64,000 nucleotides of DNA from contig OX638323.1 in assembly GCA_951812715.1 (NCBI GenBank), positions 2,584,577-2,648,576 of the forward strand, in the 5' to 3' direction. Below are positions 36,669-45,329 of this stretch, piece by piece. A program made the translations under genes and the position numbers. How positions within the stretch are numbered: position 1 is the first letter of the stretch; every line of letters begins with the position of its first letter. This DNA comes from an uncultured Pseudohongiella sp. (GTDB lineage: Bacteria > Pseudomonadota > Gammaproteobacteria > Pseudomonadales > Pseudohongiellaceae). A model generated the notes under the pieces. The model ran no database searches. It was not told where the DNA came from and saw only the letters and a list, made by a program, of their open reading frames with translations.

Positions 36669-38486
36669 ATGAAGAATTCTCTCCGAAACCTGCTTGTTTG
36701 CGCAGTGGCCGCCTGGGCGGCTCCCGCGCTATCCCAATCTCCCAACGCCTTCGGCATACCTAGTGAGGAGCGGTCGAATCCGGCCGCCGGCATCGTCGCG
36801 GTCGCCGGCAGCCGCGCCCAGGGCTTCGCCGGTCAGGGCCGTTCCGAGGTCATCGCCCGCCATGGCATTGTCGCTACCAGCGACCCTCTTGCGGCCCAGG
36901 CGGGGCTCGAAATTCTGCAACAGGGCGGCAATGCGATCGATGCGGCGGTAGCCGCGGCGGCGGTGCTCGATGTCACTTCGCAAAACGATACCGGGCTGGC
37001 GGGAGATCTGTTCGCGCTGGTCTGGAGCGCGGCCGACCGCAGGCTTTACGCCCTGAATTCCGCCGGCTGGGCGCCGGCCGGCTGGACGCCCGAATTCTTC
37101 AAGCAGGAACTGGGCCTGGAACGAGTGCCGGGACGCGGCGTCAATTCGGCCACCGTGCCAGGCGCCGTGGCGGGCTACGATGCCTTGCTGACCCGCTTCG
37201 GCACCATGGATTTCAATGCAACCCTCGAGCGCGCGGCGCGTATCGCCGAAGAGGGTTGGGGACAATCGGAACGGCGCCATCGGGATCTGGCGGGTCAGCA
37301 CGGAAAATTGCTGGAAGATGCCGATTCGGCCCGGACGTTTCTCGATGGCCGGGAAGTGCCGTCCTTGTATGCCATCATTCGTAATCCGGATCTGGCGGAC
37401 GCCCTGCGGCTGTTGCAGGCAGAAGGCAAGGACGCGTTCTACCGGGGCGCCATCGCCGATGCTCTGGTGGCCAAGGTGCGGTCCCAGGGCGGCGTCATGA
37501 CCCGCGAAGATCTGGCGGAATTCGAACCGGAATGGGTGGAGCCTATCTCCACCAACTATCACGGTTTTGACGTGCATCAGTTGCCGCCCCCGGGCCAAGG
37601 CTGGGCGGCGCTGGAAATGCTCAATATTCTGGAAATGTGCGCGCCGGCTCATGGCATGAATCTGGCCGCGCTGGGGCCGTCGAGCCCCGATTACTGGCAT
37701 TTCATGGTGGAAGCCAAGAAGCTGGCCTATTCCGATCTGCAAGCCTACAACGCCGATCCACTGTTCAGTCCGCCGCCGCTGAACCAACTGCTGTCGAAGA
37801 CCTATGCGTTGTCCCTGTGCGACCGGATCGACATGAACAAGGCGTCCGAACCGGCGGTCGCGGGCGGGCTCGGCGGCGGCACGATCTATCTCGCCACGGC
37901 TGACCGCTGGGGCAATATGGTTTCGCTGATTCACAGCATATTCTCGGTGTACGGCAGCGGCGTGACGATCCCACCGTACGGCATGATCCTGCACAATCGC
38001 GGCGTCGCCTTTTCGCTGGACGAAGATCATCCCAACGTGGTGGCGCCGAGAAAGCGGCCGTTTCACTCCATCATCGCCGGCTTTGTTACCCGCGATGGGG
38101 AGCCCCTGATGACTTTCGGCAACATGGGCGGCGCCGTGCAGCCTGAAACCCATGCCCAGCATATGGTCAACGTGATCGATCACGGCATGAACGTGCAGAT
38201 GACCACGGATGCGGCGCGTTTTACGCACAACCAGAACAGCAATGTACTATCTCTGGAACACAATCTGTTCGAACTGGTCGGGTCCGCGCTGCGGGCGCGG
38301 GGACACAATGTACGCGGCGTTGACGGCGGCGCGGTGGGCGGCTATCAAGGAATTCTTTTCACTCGCGATCCTGAATTGACGCCGCCTTTGTTCAATCGGC
38401 AAAGTATCGACGAAGATCATCCGGTGAACGGTATCTATCGTGCCGGTTCAGACCATCGCAAGGACGGTCAGGCAGTCGGATGGTAG
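36669..38486 (+). CDS. ggt: Gamma-glutamyltransferase
   Basis: The 605-residue precursor has a signal peptide (LVCAVAAWAAPALSQ) and the GGT/Ntn hydrolase sequence. Examples are GIVATSDPLAAQAGLEILQQGGNAIDAAVA, and the autocleavage site before nucleophile T405 in GGGTIYLATADRWGN. The C-terminal half contains FGNMGGAVQPETHAQHMVNVIDHG. GGTs cleave gamma-glutamyl bonds in the periplasm, for instance of glutathione. The glutathione-binding SxxN-type details are not all clear, so a related acylase is possible. It follows the DUF3500 gene closely. Confidence 0.88.
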   Translation: MKNSLRNLLVCAVAAWAAPALSQSPNAFGIPSEERSNPAAGIVAVAGSRAQGFAGQGRSEVIARHGIVATSDPLAAQAGLEILQQGGNAIDAAVAAAAVLDVTSQNDTGLAGDLFALVWSAADRRLYALNSAGWAPAGWTPEFFKQELGLERVPGRGVNSATVPGAVAGYDALLTRFGTMDFNATLERAARIAEEGWGQSERRHRDLAGQHGKLLEDADSARTFLDGREVPSLYAIIRNPDLADALRLLQAEGKDAFYRGAIADALVAKVRSQGGVMTREDLAEFEPEWVEPISTNYHGFDVHQLPPPGQGWAALEMLNILEMCAPAHGMNLAALGPSSPDYWHFMVEAKKLAYSDLQAYNADPLFSPPPLNQLLSKTYALSLCDRIDMNKASEPAVAGGLGGGTIYLATADRWGNMVSLIHSIFSVYGSGVTIPPYGMILHNRGVAFSLDEDHPNVVAPRKRPFHSIIAGFVTRDGEPLMTFGNMGGAVQPETHAQHMVNVIDHGMNVQMTTDAARFTHNQNSNVLSLEHNLFELVGSALRARGHNVRGVDGGAVGGYQGILFTRDPELTPPLFNRQSIDEDHPVNGIYRAGSDHRKDGQAVGW

Positions 38487-38494
38487 GAGTAGGG

Positions 38495-38700
38495 TGAGGC
38501 CTGGTCGGCGAAGCCGGCGAAAAGCAGCGCTTTTCGAGGGCCGAACGGCTTGCCATGAGCGAGGGCAAGCGTTTACGCAACGCCAGCTTCGTGCTTGGCC
38601 CCAAGCTATGCCCGGCGGCTGGACTGGCCAGATCGGCGCTGATCGAAGTCCGGCAGGCCGCGCCAGGGACGACATGCAAAATCCGGATCGGGACCAGCAG
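38495..38700 (+). repeat. Family B repeat, single copy
   Basis: The stem CGAAAAGC-agc-GCTTTTCG (38518-38536) replaces the TCGAAAGC stem of the copy at 14781 with full pairing. Other conserved pieces are GGCCGAACGGCTTGCCATG and, near 38665, GCGCCAGGGAC. The region has no gene. Confidence 0.75.
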
Positions 38701-38757
38701 GCGCCAGACGTTCAAACATTGTCAGCGATCGAATGATCGGCGCGGGAGGATAATGAG

Positions 38758-39138
38758 ATGACCGAAGTAAGTTGGCTGGCCGTTGTCGTGGCAACGGTCC
38801 TGAGTTTCATGCTTGGCGGATTGTGGTATTCGCCTCGGGTTTTCGGCGCCAAATGGGCGCAAGGCGCGGGTGTCGATCTGCAATCCGCGGACGCGGGCAA
38901 GCATGCTGTAAAGGCGCTTTCGACGCAGTTTGTCAGCACTTTGCTGCTCGCATGGTTGCTCGGCGCCATGGTCGCCGCCGGGGACTGGCTCATGATTGCC
39001 GTGACCGTGGCCGCGGTCGCGATCATTCTCGCATCCGGCGGCCTGTTTCATCGCAACAACCATTTCGCGGTGATCGTCGAAGCGGCTTTTGTGGTGGTGA
39101 TGTCGGCGATCATGATTGTCGTTCATCTGGTGTTATAG
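38758..39138 (+). CDS. DUF1761 membrane protein
   Basis: The 126-residue protein has four membrane helices and the start WLAVVVATVLSFMLGGLWYSPRVFGAKWA, characteristic of DUF1761. Function unknown. A ribosome binding site GGAGGATAATG precedes it. It is convergent with thiE. Confidence 0.85.
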   Translation: MTEVSWLAVVVATVLSFMLGGLWYSPRVFGAKWAQGAGVDLQSADAGKHAVKALSTQFVSTLLLAWLLGAMVAAGDWLMIAVTVAAVAIILASGGLFHRNNHFAVIVEAAFVVVMSAIMIVVHLVL

Positions 39139-39173
39139 CGGGACTAACCGACTCGCCAAGAGGATATCCGGAT

Positions 39174-39806
39174 TCAACGGCCGGAGAATGCCGTATACGC
39201 GCGAACAAGTTCGCGCGCCGCGGCGCCGGGATCGGAGGCGCCGAAGATTTCGTGAATGACCGCCAGCAAATCCGCGCCGGCGGCCAACAGCACGCTTGAG
39301 TTCCCCGGCTTGACTCCGCCGATCGCCGCTATCGGCAAATCAAGCGACTTCCGGGCCTGCGCCAGAATTTCCAGCCGCGCGGGCGGTGCTTCCGGTTTAC
39401 TGACCGACGGGAAGAATCTTCCGAAAGCGACATAGTCGGCGCCCTGATCCTGGGCGCATCGCGCCAGCTCCAGCGAGTCGTGGCAAGTGGCGCCGATTAT
39501 GGCTTTCGCGCCCAGTACGGCCCTGGCGCCGGCGATGTCTCCGTCGGCGGTTCCGAGGTGAACCCCGTCGGCGCCGCTGCGCGCGCACAATTCGACATCG
39601 TCGTTGATGATCAGGGGTACGCGGCGCTCCCGGCAGATCGCGAGCAGGCGCGAAGCCTGGCGCCGGGTCTTTTCGCGGTTGCCATGCTTGGCGCGGAATT
39701 GCAGCATGGCGATGCCCGCCCTGGTCACCGCGCCGATGGCTTCCTCATGGCCGGGCCGGTCCATGAAGGCATCGTCCGTGAGCGGATAAATGCCGCGAAA
39801 GCTCAT
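39174..39806 (-). CDS. thiE: Thiamine-phosphate synthase
   Basis: The 210-residue TIM-barrel protein shows GIYPLTDD, LQFRAKH, VPLIINDDVELCARSGADGVHLG, GRFFPSVSKP and PIAAIGGVKPGN, all ThiE motifs. It couples the HMP-pyrophosphate and thiazole phosphate halves into thiamine phosphate. Its ATG overlaps the thiD stop (ATGA), showing translational coupling in hemJ-thiD-thiE. Confidence 0.93.
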   Translation of the reverse strand: MSFRGIYPLTDDAFMDRPGHEEAIGAVTRAGIAMLQFRAKHGNREKTRRQASRLLAICRERRVPLIINDDVELCARSGADGVHLGTADGDIAGARAVLGAKAIIGATCHDSLELARCAQDQGADYVAFGRFFPSVSKPEAPPARLEILAQARKSLDLPIAAIGGVKPGNSSVLLAAGADLLAVIHEIFGASDPGAAARELVRAYTAFSGR

Positions 39807-40600
39807 GATTCGCGGGCGCGGCTCCGATCGGGCAAATGCTGGCCCGCGCCGGCCCTAAAGGCGTGCCTGAGGGCGTTCCAGGTAAATTCCTGGGCTTGCC
39901 GCAGAGCGTCTTCCATCTCATTTCCCAGCGCCAGATTGGCGGCAATCGCAGTCGACAAGGTGCAGCCGGAACCATGGAATTCATGTTCCAGCCGGGGCCA
40001 GTGGAACGCCAGCGGTGGGCGGTCTGGCCGGAACCAGCGATTGACCACGTGGTTGCCGGATTCATGGCCGCCGGTCAGCAATACGTTGCGGGCGCCCCGG
40101 CCGAGCAATTCTCGGGCAGCGATTTCAGGCGATGCGGCCGCCGGAGCAAGTTGCATCAATTCTACCGAGTTGGGCGTGACTACAGTAGCCAGCGGCAGCA
40201 GCGACTTGCTCATGGCGGCGAGGACTTCGCCGCCGGCGAAGGTATAGCCGCCGCCGGCGGCGCCGACTGGATCCATGACAACCGATATGTCTGCGTGTTC
40301 GCGCAACAATCCGCGCAAAGCGCTGGCGGCGCCGGCGCTGCCGACCAAGCCCAGCTTGAAGCATTTCACCGGCATGTCCGCCAGCACGCGGCGCGTCTGT
40401 TCGGCTATCAAAGCGGAATCTACCGGAATCATGCGGCTCGCATTGACCGTGTCCTGTACCGTCAGCGCTGTCGCCACGGGAGCGCAATGGCAGCCGAGGC
40501 TGTGCAGGGTTTCAATATCCGCCTGCAGCCCGGCGCCGCCGCTCGGGTCGAGGCCGGAAAAACAGATTACCACGGGCTTGCCGGATTTCATGCCGATCAC
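39803..40600 (-). CDS. thiD: Hydroxymethylpyrimidine (phosphate) kinase
   Basis: The 265-residue ribokinase-fold protein contains FSGLDPSGGAGLQADIET, VVMDPVGAAGGG, VVTPNSVELMQL, LLTGGHESG and the anion-hole GSGCTLSTAIAANLA. It phosphorylates HMP and HMP-P for thiamine synthesis and directly precedes ThiE. Its start overlaps the hemJ stop by ATGA. Usual length is 260-270 residues. Confidence 0.93.
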   Translation of the reverse strand: MIGMKSGKPVVICFSGLDPSGGAGLQADIETLHSLGCHCAPVATALTVQDTVNASRMIPVDSALIAEQTRRVLADMPVKCFKLGLVGSAGAASALRGLLREHADISVVMDPVGAAGGGYTFAGGEVLAAMSKSLLPLATVVTPNSVELMQLAPAAASPEIAARELLGRGARNVLLTGGHESGNHVVNRWFRPDRPPLAFHWPRLEHEFHGSGCTLSTAIAANLALGNEMEDALRQAQEFTWNALRHAFRAGAGQHLPDRSRARES

Positions 40601-41022
40601 AATACCGGCTTGACGACGATCAGGATGACGATGGCGATCAGCAGGAAAACCGGCAGTTCATTGAACACGCGGAAGAATGTATGACCGCGCTGGTTGTCGC
40701 CGTCGCGCAGATCGCGCATGTAAACCCAGCACATGCCATGGTAAACGAGCAACAGGGCGACCAGAGCCAGTTTCACCTGCATCCACCACCAGGCCATGAA
40801 ATAGTCCATGTTGCCCAGCAACAGCCAGAAACCGAACAACAGCGTGGCCCCCGCGGAGGGGGTGGCAATGGCCCAGAACAGTTTGCGCTCCATGACGGCG
40901 AAGCGGTCCCGGCTGATCCGGTCTTCGCTCATGGCGTGATAGACAAACAGCCGCGGCAGATAGAACAAGCCGGCGAACCAGCACACCATGGCGATGATGT
41001 GAAAGGACTTCAGCCAGAGCAT
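40597..41022 (-). CDS. hemJ: Protoporphyrinogen IX oxidase HemJ
   Basis: The 141-residue protein has four membrane helices with the conserved start LWLKSFHIIAMVCWFAGLFYLPRLFVYHA and later YHGMCWVYMRDL and FRVFNELPVFLLIAIVILIVVKP. HemJ carries out the oxygen-era step of haem synthesis in many proteobacteria. It heads the operon with thiD and thiE, an unexpected but tight coupling. It stands near argC as in Pseudomonas-like genomes. Confidence 0.9.
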   Translation of the reverse strand: MLWLKSFHIIAMVCWFAGLFYLPRLFVYHAMSEDRISRDRFAVMERKLFWAIATPSAGATLLFGFWLLLGNMDYFMAWWWMQVKLALVALLLVYHGMCWVYMRDLRDGDNQRGHTFFRVFNELPVFLLIAIVILIVVKPVL

Positions 41023-41054
41023 GGAAGTTTCTCGCCGAGCATCAACGACCCCTC

Positions 41055-41300
41055 GCGGTCATTTTGCGCGTAGCGAAGCGGAGTCGCGGAGGCTCCATTT
41101 TTCGCGTGCATTCTGTTCGGTTGTACATGCCATCCCTGGCGCGGGATTCGAGGTTTCTAAAGGCCCCAGCCGCCAGGCATAGCCTGACATCGTTCAGACC
41201 GCGCGCCAAACTGACGCTTCGTAATCGCTTGTCTTCACCCTTGGCAAGTCGTTCGGCCGTCAAAAGGCGTTGCTTTTTGACGACTGTGCCGACCGGGTCT
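41055..41300 (-). repeat. Family B repeat (inverted) plus family C fragment
   Basis: Read on the minus strand, 41300 down to 41100 follows family B: the stem TCAAAAAGC/GCCTTTTGA, GGCCGAACGACTTGCC, GACAAGCGATTACGAAGCG and CGCGCCAGGGATGGCATG. Next to it, 41055-41095 contains a part of family C (GTCATTTTGCGCG and GCGGAGTCGCGGA). The hemJ-argC gap has no gene. Confidence 0.7.
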
Positions 41301-41379
41301 CACTCGTGTAAGATAACCGCCTTTTCAAGCGGCGGAACGGCCCTGACGTTCGGCTGCCGGGCGATGGAATCAGTCTAGC

Positions 41380-42426
41380 ATGATTAGCGCGGGCATAGTG
41401 GGCGCCACCGGCTACACCGGCGTGGAGTTATTGCGCCTGTTGGCGGGCCATGGCCAGGTTGTAGTGACCCGGGTTACATCGCGCGAACTCAAGGGAACTG
41501 CCGTCGCGCGTCATTTTCCCAATTTGCGCGGCCACCTGGACCTAGATTTCAGCGCGCCGGATGCGGCGGCCCTGGGCGAATGCGACGTGGTGTTCTTCGC
41601 CACGCCCCATGCCGTTGCCATGCACTCCGCGGCGCGGATGCTCGCGGGAGGCGCCCGGGTGATCGACTTGTCGGCGGATTTCCGCATTCGCGATATCGCC
41701 TGCTGGGAGCATTGGTATGGGACCGCCCACGAGAGCCCGGAACTCGTCGAAGAAGCAGTTTATGGCTTGCCCGAAGTCAATCGCGGGCAGATTCGCGATG
41801 CGCGGCTGATCGCGGTTCCGGGTTGCTACCCTACCGCGATTCAACTTGCCCTGCTGCCCTTGCTTGAAAATCGCCTGGTGGATGAATCCCGGCTAATCGC
41901 CGATGCGAAATCCGGCGTCAGCGGCGCCGGCCGCAAGGCCGCGGCCGAGTATCTGCTTTGCGAAGCATCCGAATCGATCAGCGCCTATGCCGTGGCCGGA
42001 CACCGGCACCATCCGGAAATCATTCAGGGACTGGAGGCGGCTAGCGGCGGCGAGCCGGTGACATTGACCTTCGTGCCCCATCTGACGCCGATGATCCGGG
42101 GCATTCTTGCCACCTGCTATGCGCCGGTGCGCGACCGGGACGTCTGCAACGCCGCCCTGTTGCAAGGCGCGTTCGAGCAGCGCTATGCCGGCGAACCTTT
42201 CGTGCAGGTGCTGCCGCCGGGCGAATTGCCCGCGACCCGTGGAGTCCGCGGCTCCAACGTCTGCGAAATATCCGTAAGCTATCTGGAAAGCGCGGCGATG
42301 GCGGTTGTGCTGGCCGCGGAGGACAATCTTGTCAAGGGAGCGGCTGGTCAAGCGATCCAATGCATGAATATCATGTTTGGATGGAGTGAATCCGAAGGAT
42401 TGGAAGGAATCGGTCTTTTGCCCTGA
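41380..42426 (+). CDS. argC: N-acetyl-gamma-glutamyl-phosphate reductase
   Basis: The 348-residue protein has the NADP-binding start [31 protein letters not shown], and the active-site C149 in [13 protein letters not shown]. It also contains [18 protein letters not shown] and [12 protein letters not shown]. It reduces N-acetylglutamyl phosphate to the semialdehyde in arginine synthesis. Length is typical for the long ArgC form. It is followed by the bactofilin and erpA genes. Confidence 0.95.
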   Translation: MISAGIVGATGYTGVELLRLLAGHGQVVVTRVTSRELKGTAVARHFPNLRGHLDLDFSAPDAAALGECDVVFFATPHAVAMHSAARMLAGGARVIDLSADFRIRDIACWEHWYGTAHESPELVEEAVYGLPEVNRGQIRDARLIAVPGCYPTAIQLALLPLLENRLVDESRLIADAKSGVSGAGRKAAAEYLLCEASESISAYAVAGHRHHPEIIQGLEAASGGEPVTLTFVPHLTPMIRGILATCYAPVRDRDVCNAALLQGAFEQRYAGEPFVQVLPPGELPATRGVRGSNVCEISVSYLESAAMAVVLAAEDNLVKGAAGQAIQCMNIMFGWSESEGLEGIGLLP

Positions 42427-42528
42427 AGCGGATCCGCGACGCGAGACAGACTTTTACGAATCAAGTACTTCCAGAATGACGAAGGAAAGGCTACATTACC
42501 GGTAGGATTCGTTCCGTAAGCTATCGAG

Positions 42529-42555
42529 GTGGCGACAATGTCCACCGCGACATTG
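42529..42555 (+). promoter_or_regulatory. Two mutually exclusive hairpins in the bactofilin leader
   Basis: GGTGG (42529-42533) can pair with CCACC (42542-42546), or CAATGTC (42536-42542) with GACATTG (42549-42555). The two use overlapping bases. It lies 50 bp before the bactofilin start. Confidence 0.3.
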
Positions 42556-42604
42556 GCGAATACGGTGGCGCGGAGTTTTATTGAATAGCGACCAGAGGAT
42601 AAAC

Positions 42605-43033
42605 ATGTTAAACAAGAAGTCAGAAAGCGCCATGGCCAGCAATGCCGGCAGTCACACTTTGATCTCGACAACCACGACGGTAAACGGGGACATTCATTTC
42701 GACGGCGAACTCATCATCGAGGGACGCGTGGTCGGCAAGGTTTTGGCGGAAGAAGGTTCGGAAGCCCAGTTGCGAGTCGCCGAGGGCGGCTCCATCGAAG
42801 GCGATGTTGAAGTGCCGCTGGCGGTAATCAACGGTAGCGTGAACGGAAACGTACGGGCGTCCAAGCACATGGAGCTGGCCGCGCGCGGCGTAGTCAACGG
42901 CAATGTGTTTTATAACCTGATCGAAATGGTCATGGGTTCGGCGGTTAACGGCAGTCTGACGCGCATGGATCAGGAAGAGCCGGAAATCGCCTTGCTGGAA
43001 CTCGACAAGGACAAGGAATCCAGCATCGGATAA
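42605..43033 (+). CDS. Bactofilin
   Basis: The 142-residue protein has the bactofilin beta-helix pattern of short repeats: [84 protein letters not shown]. Bactofilins polymerise without nucleotides and help in cell shape and envelope growth. A membrane-proximal peptidase partner is common; here an M23 peptidase gene is nearby. Start ATG 42605 is more typical than the in-frame ATG at 42581. Confidence 0.92.
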   Translation: MLNKKSESAMASNAGSHTLISTTTTVNGDIHFDGELIIEGRVVGKVLAEEGSEAQLRVAEGGSIEGDVEVPLAVINGSVNGNVRASKHMELAARGVVNGNVFYNLIEMVMGSAVNGSLTRMDQEEPEIALLELDKDKESSIG

Positions 43034-43146
43034 GTGGATCCAAGTCCGTCCTGGCTGACCGGGGCGGGGCTGCTGAGTTACAATATCCCCTCGAATCAAG
43101 CATTTCAGGCCCATGGCGCGGAAGCGTCAAGGCGGGCGGAGCAGAT

Positions 43147-43500
43147 ATGACCGTAGTGCAGTCCCAGGATCCCGTAGCCATGTACTTTACCGACCAGGCG
43201 GCGGATAAGGTGCATCGGCTTATTGCGGAAGAAGGAAAAGTCGATCTGAAATTGCGTGTATTCGTCACCGGCGGCGGCTGCTCCGGATTCCAGTATGGCT
43301 TCACTTTCGACGAAGATGTGGCCGAGGACGATACCGTCATCCGCAACAAGGGCGCCAGCTTGTTGGTCGATCCGCTGAGTTACCAGTATCTGGTCGGAGC
43401 CAGCATCGACTATGTCGAAGGGCTGGAAGGCTCCCGCTTCGTCGTGCAAAACCCCATGGCCACCACCACCTGCGGCTGCGGTTCCTCCTTTTCCATCTAG
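43147..43500 (+). CDS. erpA: Iron-sulfur cluster insertion protein
   Basis: The 117-residue A-type carrier has the three cluster-binding cysteines C45 ([11 protein letters not shown]), C109 and C111 ([10 protein letters not shown]). It delivers [4Fe-4S] clusters to apoproteins including isoprenoid and respiratory enzymes. Sequence and length match ErpA rather than IscA. GGAG precedes the ATG. The neighbourhood argC-bactofilin-erpA-M23-tyrS supports the call. Confidence 0.95.
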   Translation: MTVVQSQDPVAMYFTDQAADKVHRLIAEEGKVDLKLRVFVTGGGCSGFQYGFTFDEDVAEDDTVIRNKGASLLVDPLSYQYLVGASIDYVEGLEGSRFVVQNPMATTTCGCGSSFSI

Positions 43501-43597
43501 CCGCGGTTCACGCTCGCACCGATTCCGCCGACCTCGACCGGATGCCGGCGCCGGAAACAAGCCCGATATAGAGTTCGACTTGATCCATGCCAGGCGC

Positions 43598-45061
43598 TCA
43601 GTCGGCGCTGACCCCGGCGATTGTCCCGAGTAGTTCCTGCTTGCGCGCGTCGAATTGCGCCAGCAGGGTTTCGGTATGACTCAGGAAACGATCCATTTCA
43701 TCATCAGCGATGCCGGGGGTGGGAGGCATCAGTTCGTTAACGCGGCCTGGATTGCGCGGTACGCCGTTTTTTAGCACTTCGTAGTGCAGATGCGGTCCCG
43801 TCGCGCTGCCGGTAGCGCCGACGAAACCGATGACTTCGCCCTGACGGACTTTCCTGCCCGACTTCATGCCTTCGGCGAATCTGGAAAGATGGGCGTAACG
43901 AGTCTCCAGGCCGCCGGCGTGCGCGATGATCACGATGTTGCCGTAGGAGCCATAGCGCGAGGCGCGAGTGATGCTGCCGTCGCTGGTGGCCCGAACCGGC
44001 GTGCCGCTGGGAGCGGCGTAGTCGGTGCCTTCGTGAGCACGAATGGTATTGAGAATGGGATGCATGCGGCGCGGATTGAAATGCGAACTGATGCGGAATA
44101 CATCAAGCGGATTGCGCATCAATCCTCTTTGCATGTTGTTGCCGTCCGGGCTGAAATAGCCCACTTGACCATTGAGATTCTCATAGCGCACCGCAAGATG
44201 CTCTTTACCGCGATTGACGAAGCGAGCCACCAGCATATCTCCTTCGCCGACGTATTCGTCCCGTAGAAATTGTCGTTGGTAGAAGATCGTGAATTGATCG
44301 CCGGGTTGCGTGTCTAGCATGAAATCGATCTTGCCGCCGAAAATTTCGACCATTCGCATGCTTTGCGTCGCCGGCACCCGCTCCCGCTCCGCCGCCGCCA
44401 GCAGGCTGCTATACACGGTTCCACCCTTGATTTCGGTTTCTATGCGCGGCGTGTGCCGCACGCGTTTGACACTGTATTCGACTCCGTTGCGGGTGAAGGT
44501 GAGTTCTTCGAGGGGGGATCGCAGTAGCCGGAACTCGTCAAGGCGGCCGGAATCGTCAAGCTTCAAGGCCAGCTTATAGCCTTCTTTCATGACGTTCAGC
44601 GTCTTGGCTTCCTCGCCGCTGCGCAACAGTCGCGACAAATCGGCTGGATCAAGCTTGAGTTCGGCGAACAGCTTGCTCAGCGAATCGCCGTAGCGGACTT
44701 CCACGAACTGCCAGTCGTTGGATTGCCGCAGCGCCTGAAAAGGCGCGGGTTCCGGTTCGGGCTGAACCGGCTCGATCGATTCGATTGCGGGAATTTCAGA
44801 CAATGCCGGCGGGCCGATATTGATTTCGGGCGCCACTGCCAGCGTCAATGGTTCGGTTTCCGCCGGAGACTGCAGCAAGGTCATGCAAAACAGCCCGAAC
44901 ACGCCAACTGGTATCAGTGCCACCGTAAACTGCCGGCCATCCCCTCGCGGGCGGCATTGCGTGGATGGAATGCTGATTGCGGTTCCCCCGATTCGCCGGG
45001 TCCAGCCGGCGCTCCCTACTGTCAGGCGGCAAAGATTACACTTTTTTGGCAGGTGTTTCAT
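43598..45061 (-). CDS. M23-family murein endopeptidase (MepM-like)
   Basis: The 487-residue protein has an N-terminal anchor, a LysM-like OapA domain (VEVRYGDSLSKLFAEL type) and a C-terminal M23 Zn peptidase. The peptidase shows HEGTDYAAPSGTPV, VIIAHAGGLETRYAHLS and the ligand pair in GPHLHYEV. Such enzymes cut peptide cross-links in peptidoglycan during growth. It is divergent from tyrS, as in Pseudomonas. The anmK gene that usually lies between this gene and erpA is absent: only about 100 bp separates them. The extreme N-terminus may be over-extended. Confidence 0.92.
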   Translation of the reverse strand: MKHLPKKCNLCRLTVGSAGWTRRIGGTAISIPSTQCRPRGDGRQFTVALIPVGVFGLFCMTLLQSPAETEPLTLAVAPEINIGPPALSEIPAIESIEPVQPEPEPAPFQALRQSNDWQFVEVRYGDSLSKLFAELKLDPADLSRLLRSGEEAKTLNVMKEGYKLALKLDDSGRLDEFRLLRSPLEELTFTRNGVEYSVKRVRHTPRIETEIKGGTVYSSLLAAAERERVPATQSMRMVEIFGGKIDFMLDTQPGDQFTIFYQRQFLRDEYVGEGDMLVARFVNRGKEHLAVRYENLNGQVGYFSPDGNNMQRGLMRNPLDVFRISSHFNPRRMHPILNTIRAHEGTDYAAPSGTPVRATSDGSITRASRYGSYGNIVIIAHAGGLETRYAHLSRFAEGMKSGRKVRQGEVIGFVGATGSATGPHLHYEVLKNGVPRNPGRVNELMPPTPGIADDEMDRFLSHTETLLAQFDARKQELLGTIAGVSAD

Positions 45062-45131
45062 CTTTCCACGCTGCCATTTCGGTAGCCGAATAATGTAATA
45101 TCGGCAGCCTTATCCGGGCGGTCAAAATCAA

Positions 45132-45252
45132 GGCAGCTCTGATTTATCATGGCTACCGCCGAATTCAGTGGCGACAACCATTGAATTCAGAAGCAAAACA
45201 AGACCACGCTTTTGATTTGCGGCGATGAACGATTCCAGGGAAGGAACAGTTC
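45132..45252 (-). repeat. Family A multi-hairpin element, copy 3 (inverted)
   Basis: On the minus strand, stems appear in the same order as at 17104: GAACTGTTCC-type (45227-45252, two mismatches), GCAAA-type (45193-45220), and GAATTCAATGG with CCACTGAATTC (45161-45188, 11 bp with a G-U pair). A weak GGTAGC/GCTGCC stem follows (45132-45157). It is upstream of, and colinear with, the M23 peptidase gene. Confidence 0.7.
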
Positions 45253-45329
45253 AGCGAATCCTGGGTTGCTACAGCTCGTTTGACCGAATTGGAACGCTTT
45301 AAGTTCCCGTTAGCTTTAGGGGCATGGAA

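Noticed and set aside
36729..38228. 499-codon frame opposite gamma-glutamyltransferase
   Set aside because: Shadow of a well-supported gene; Arg/His-rich without domain pattern.
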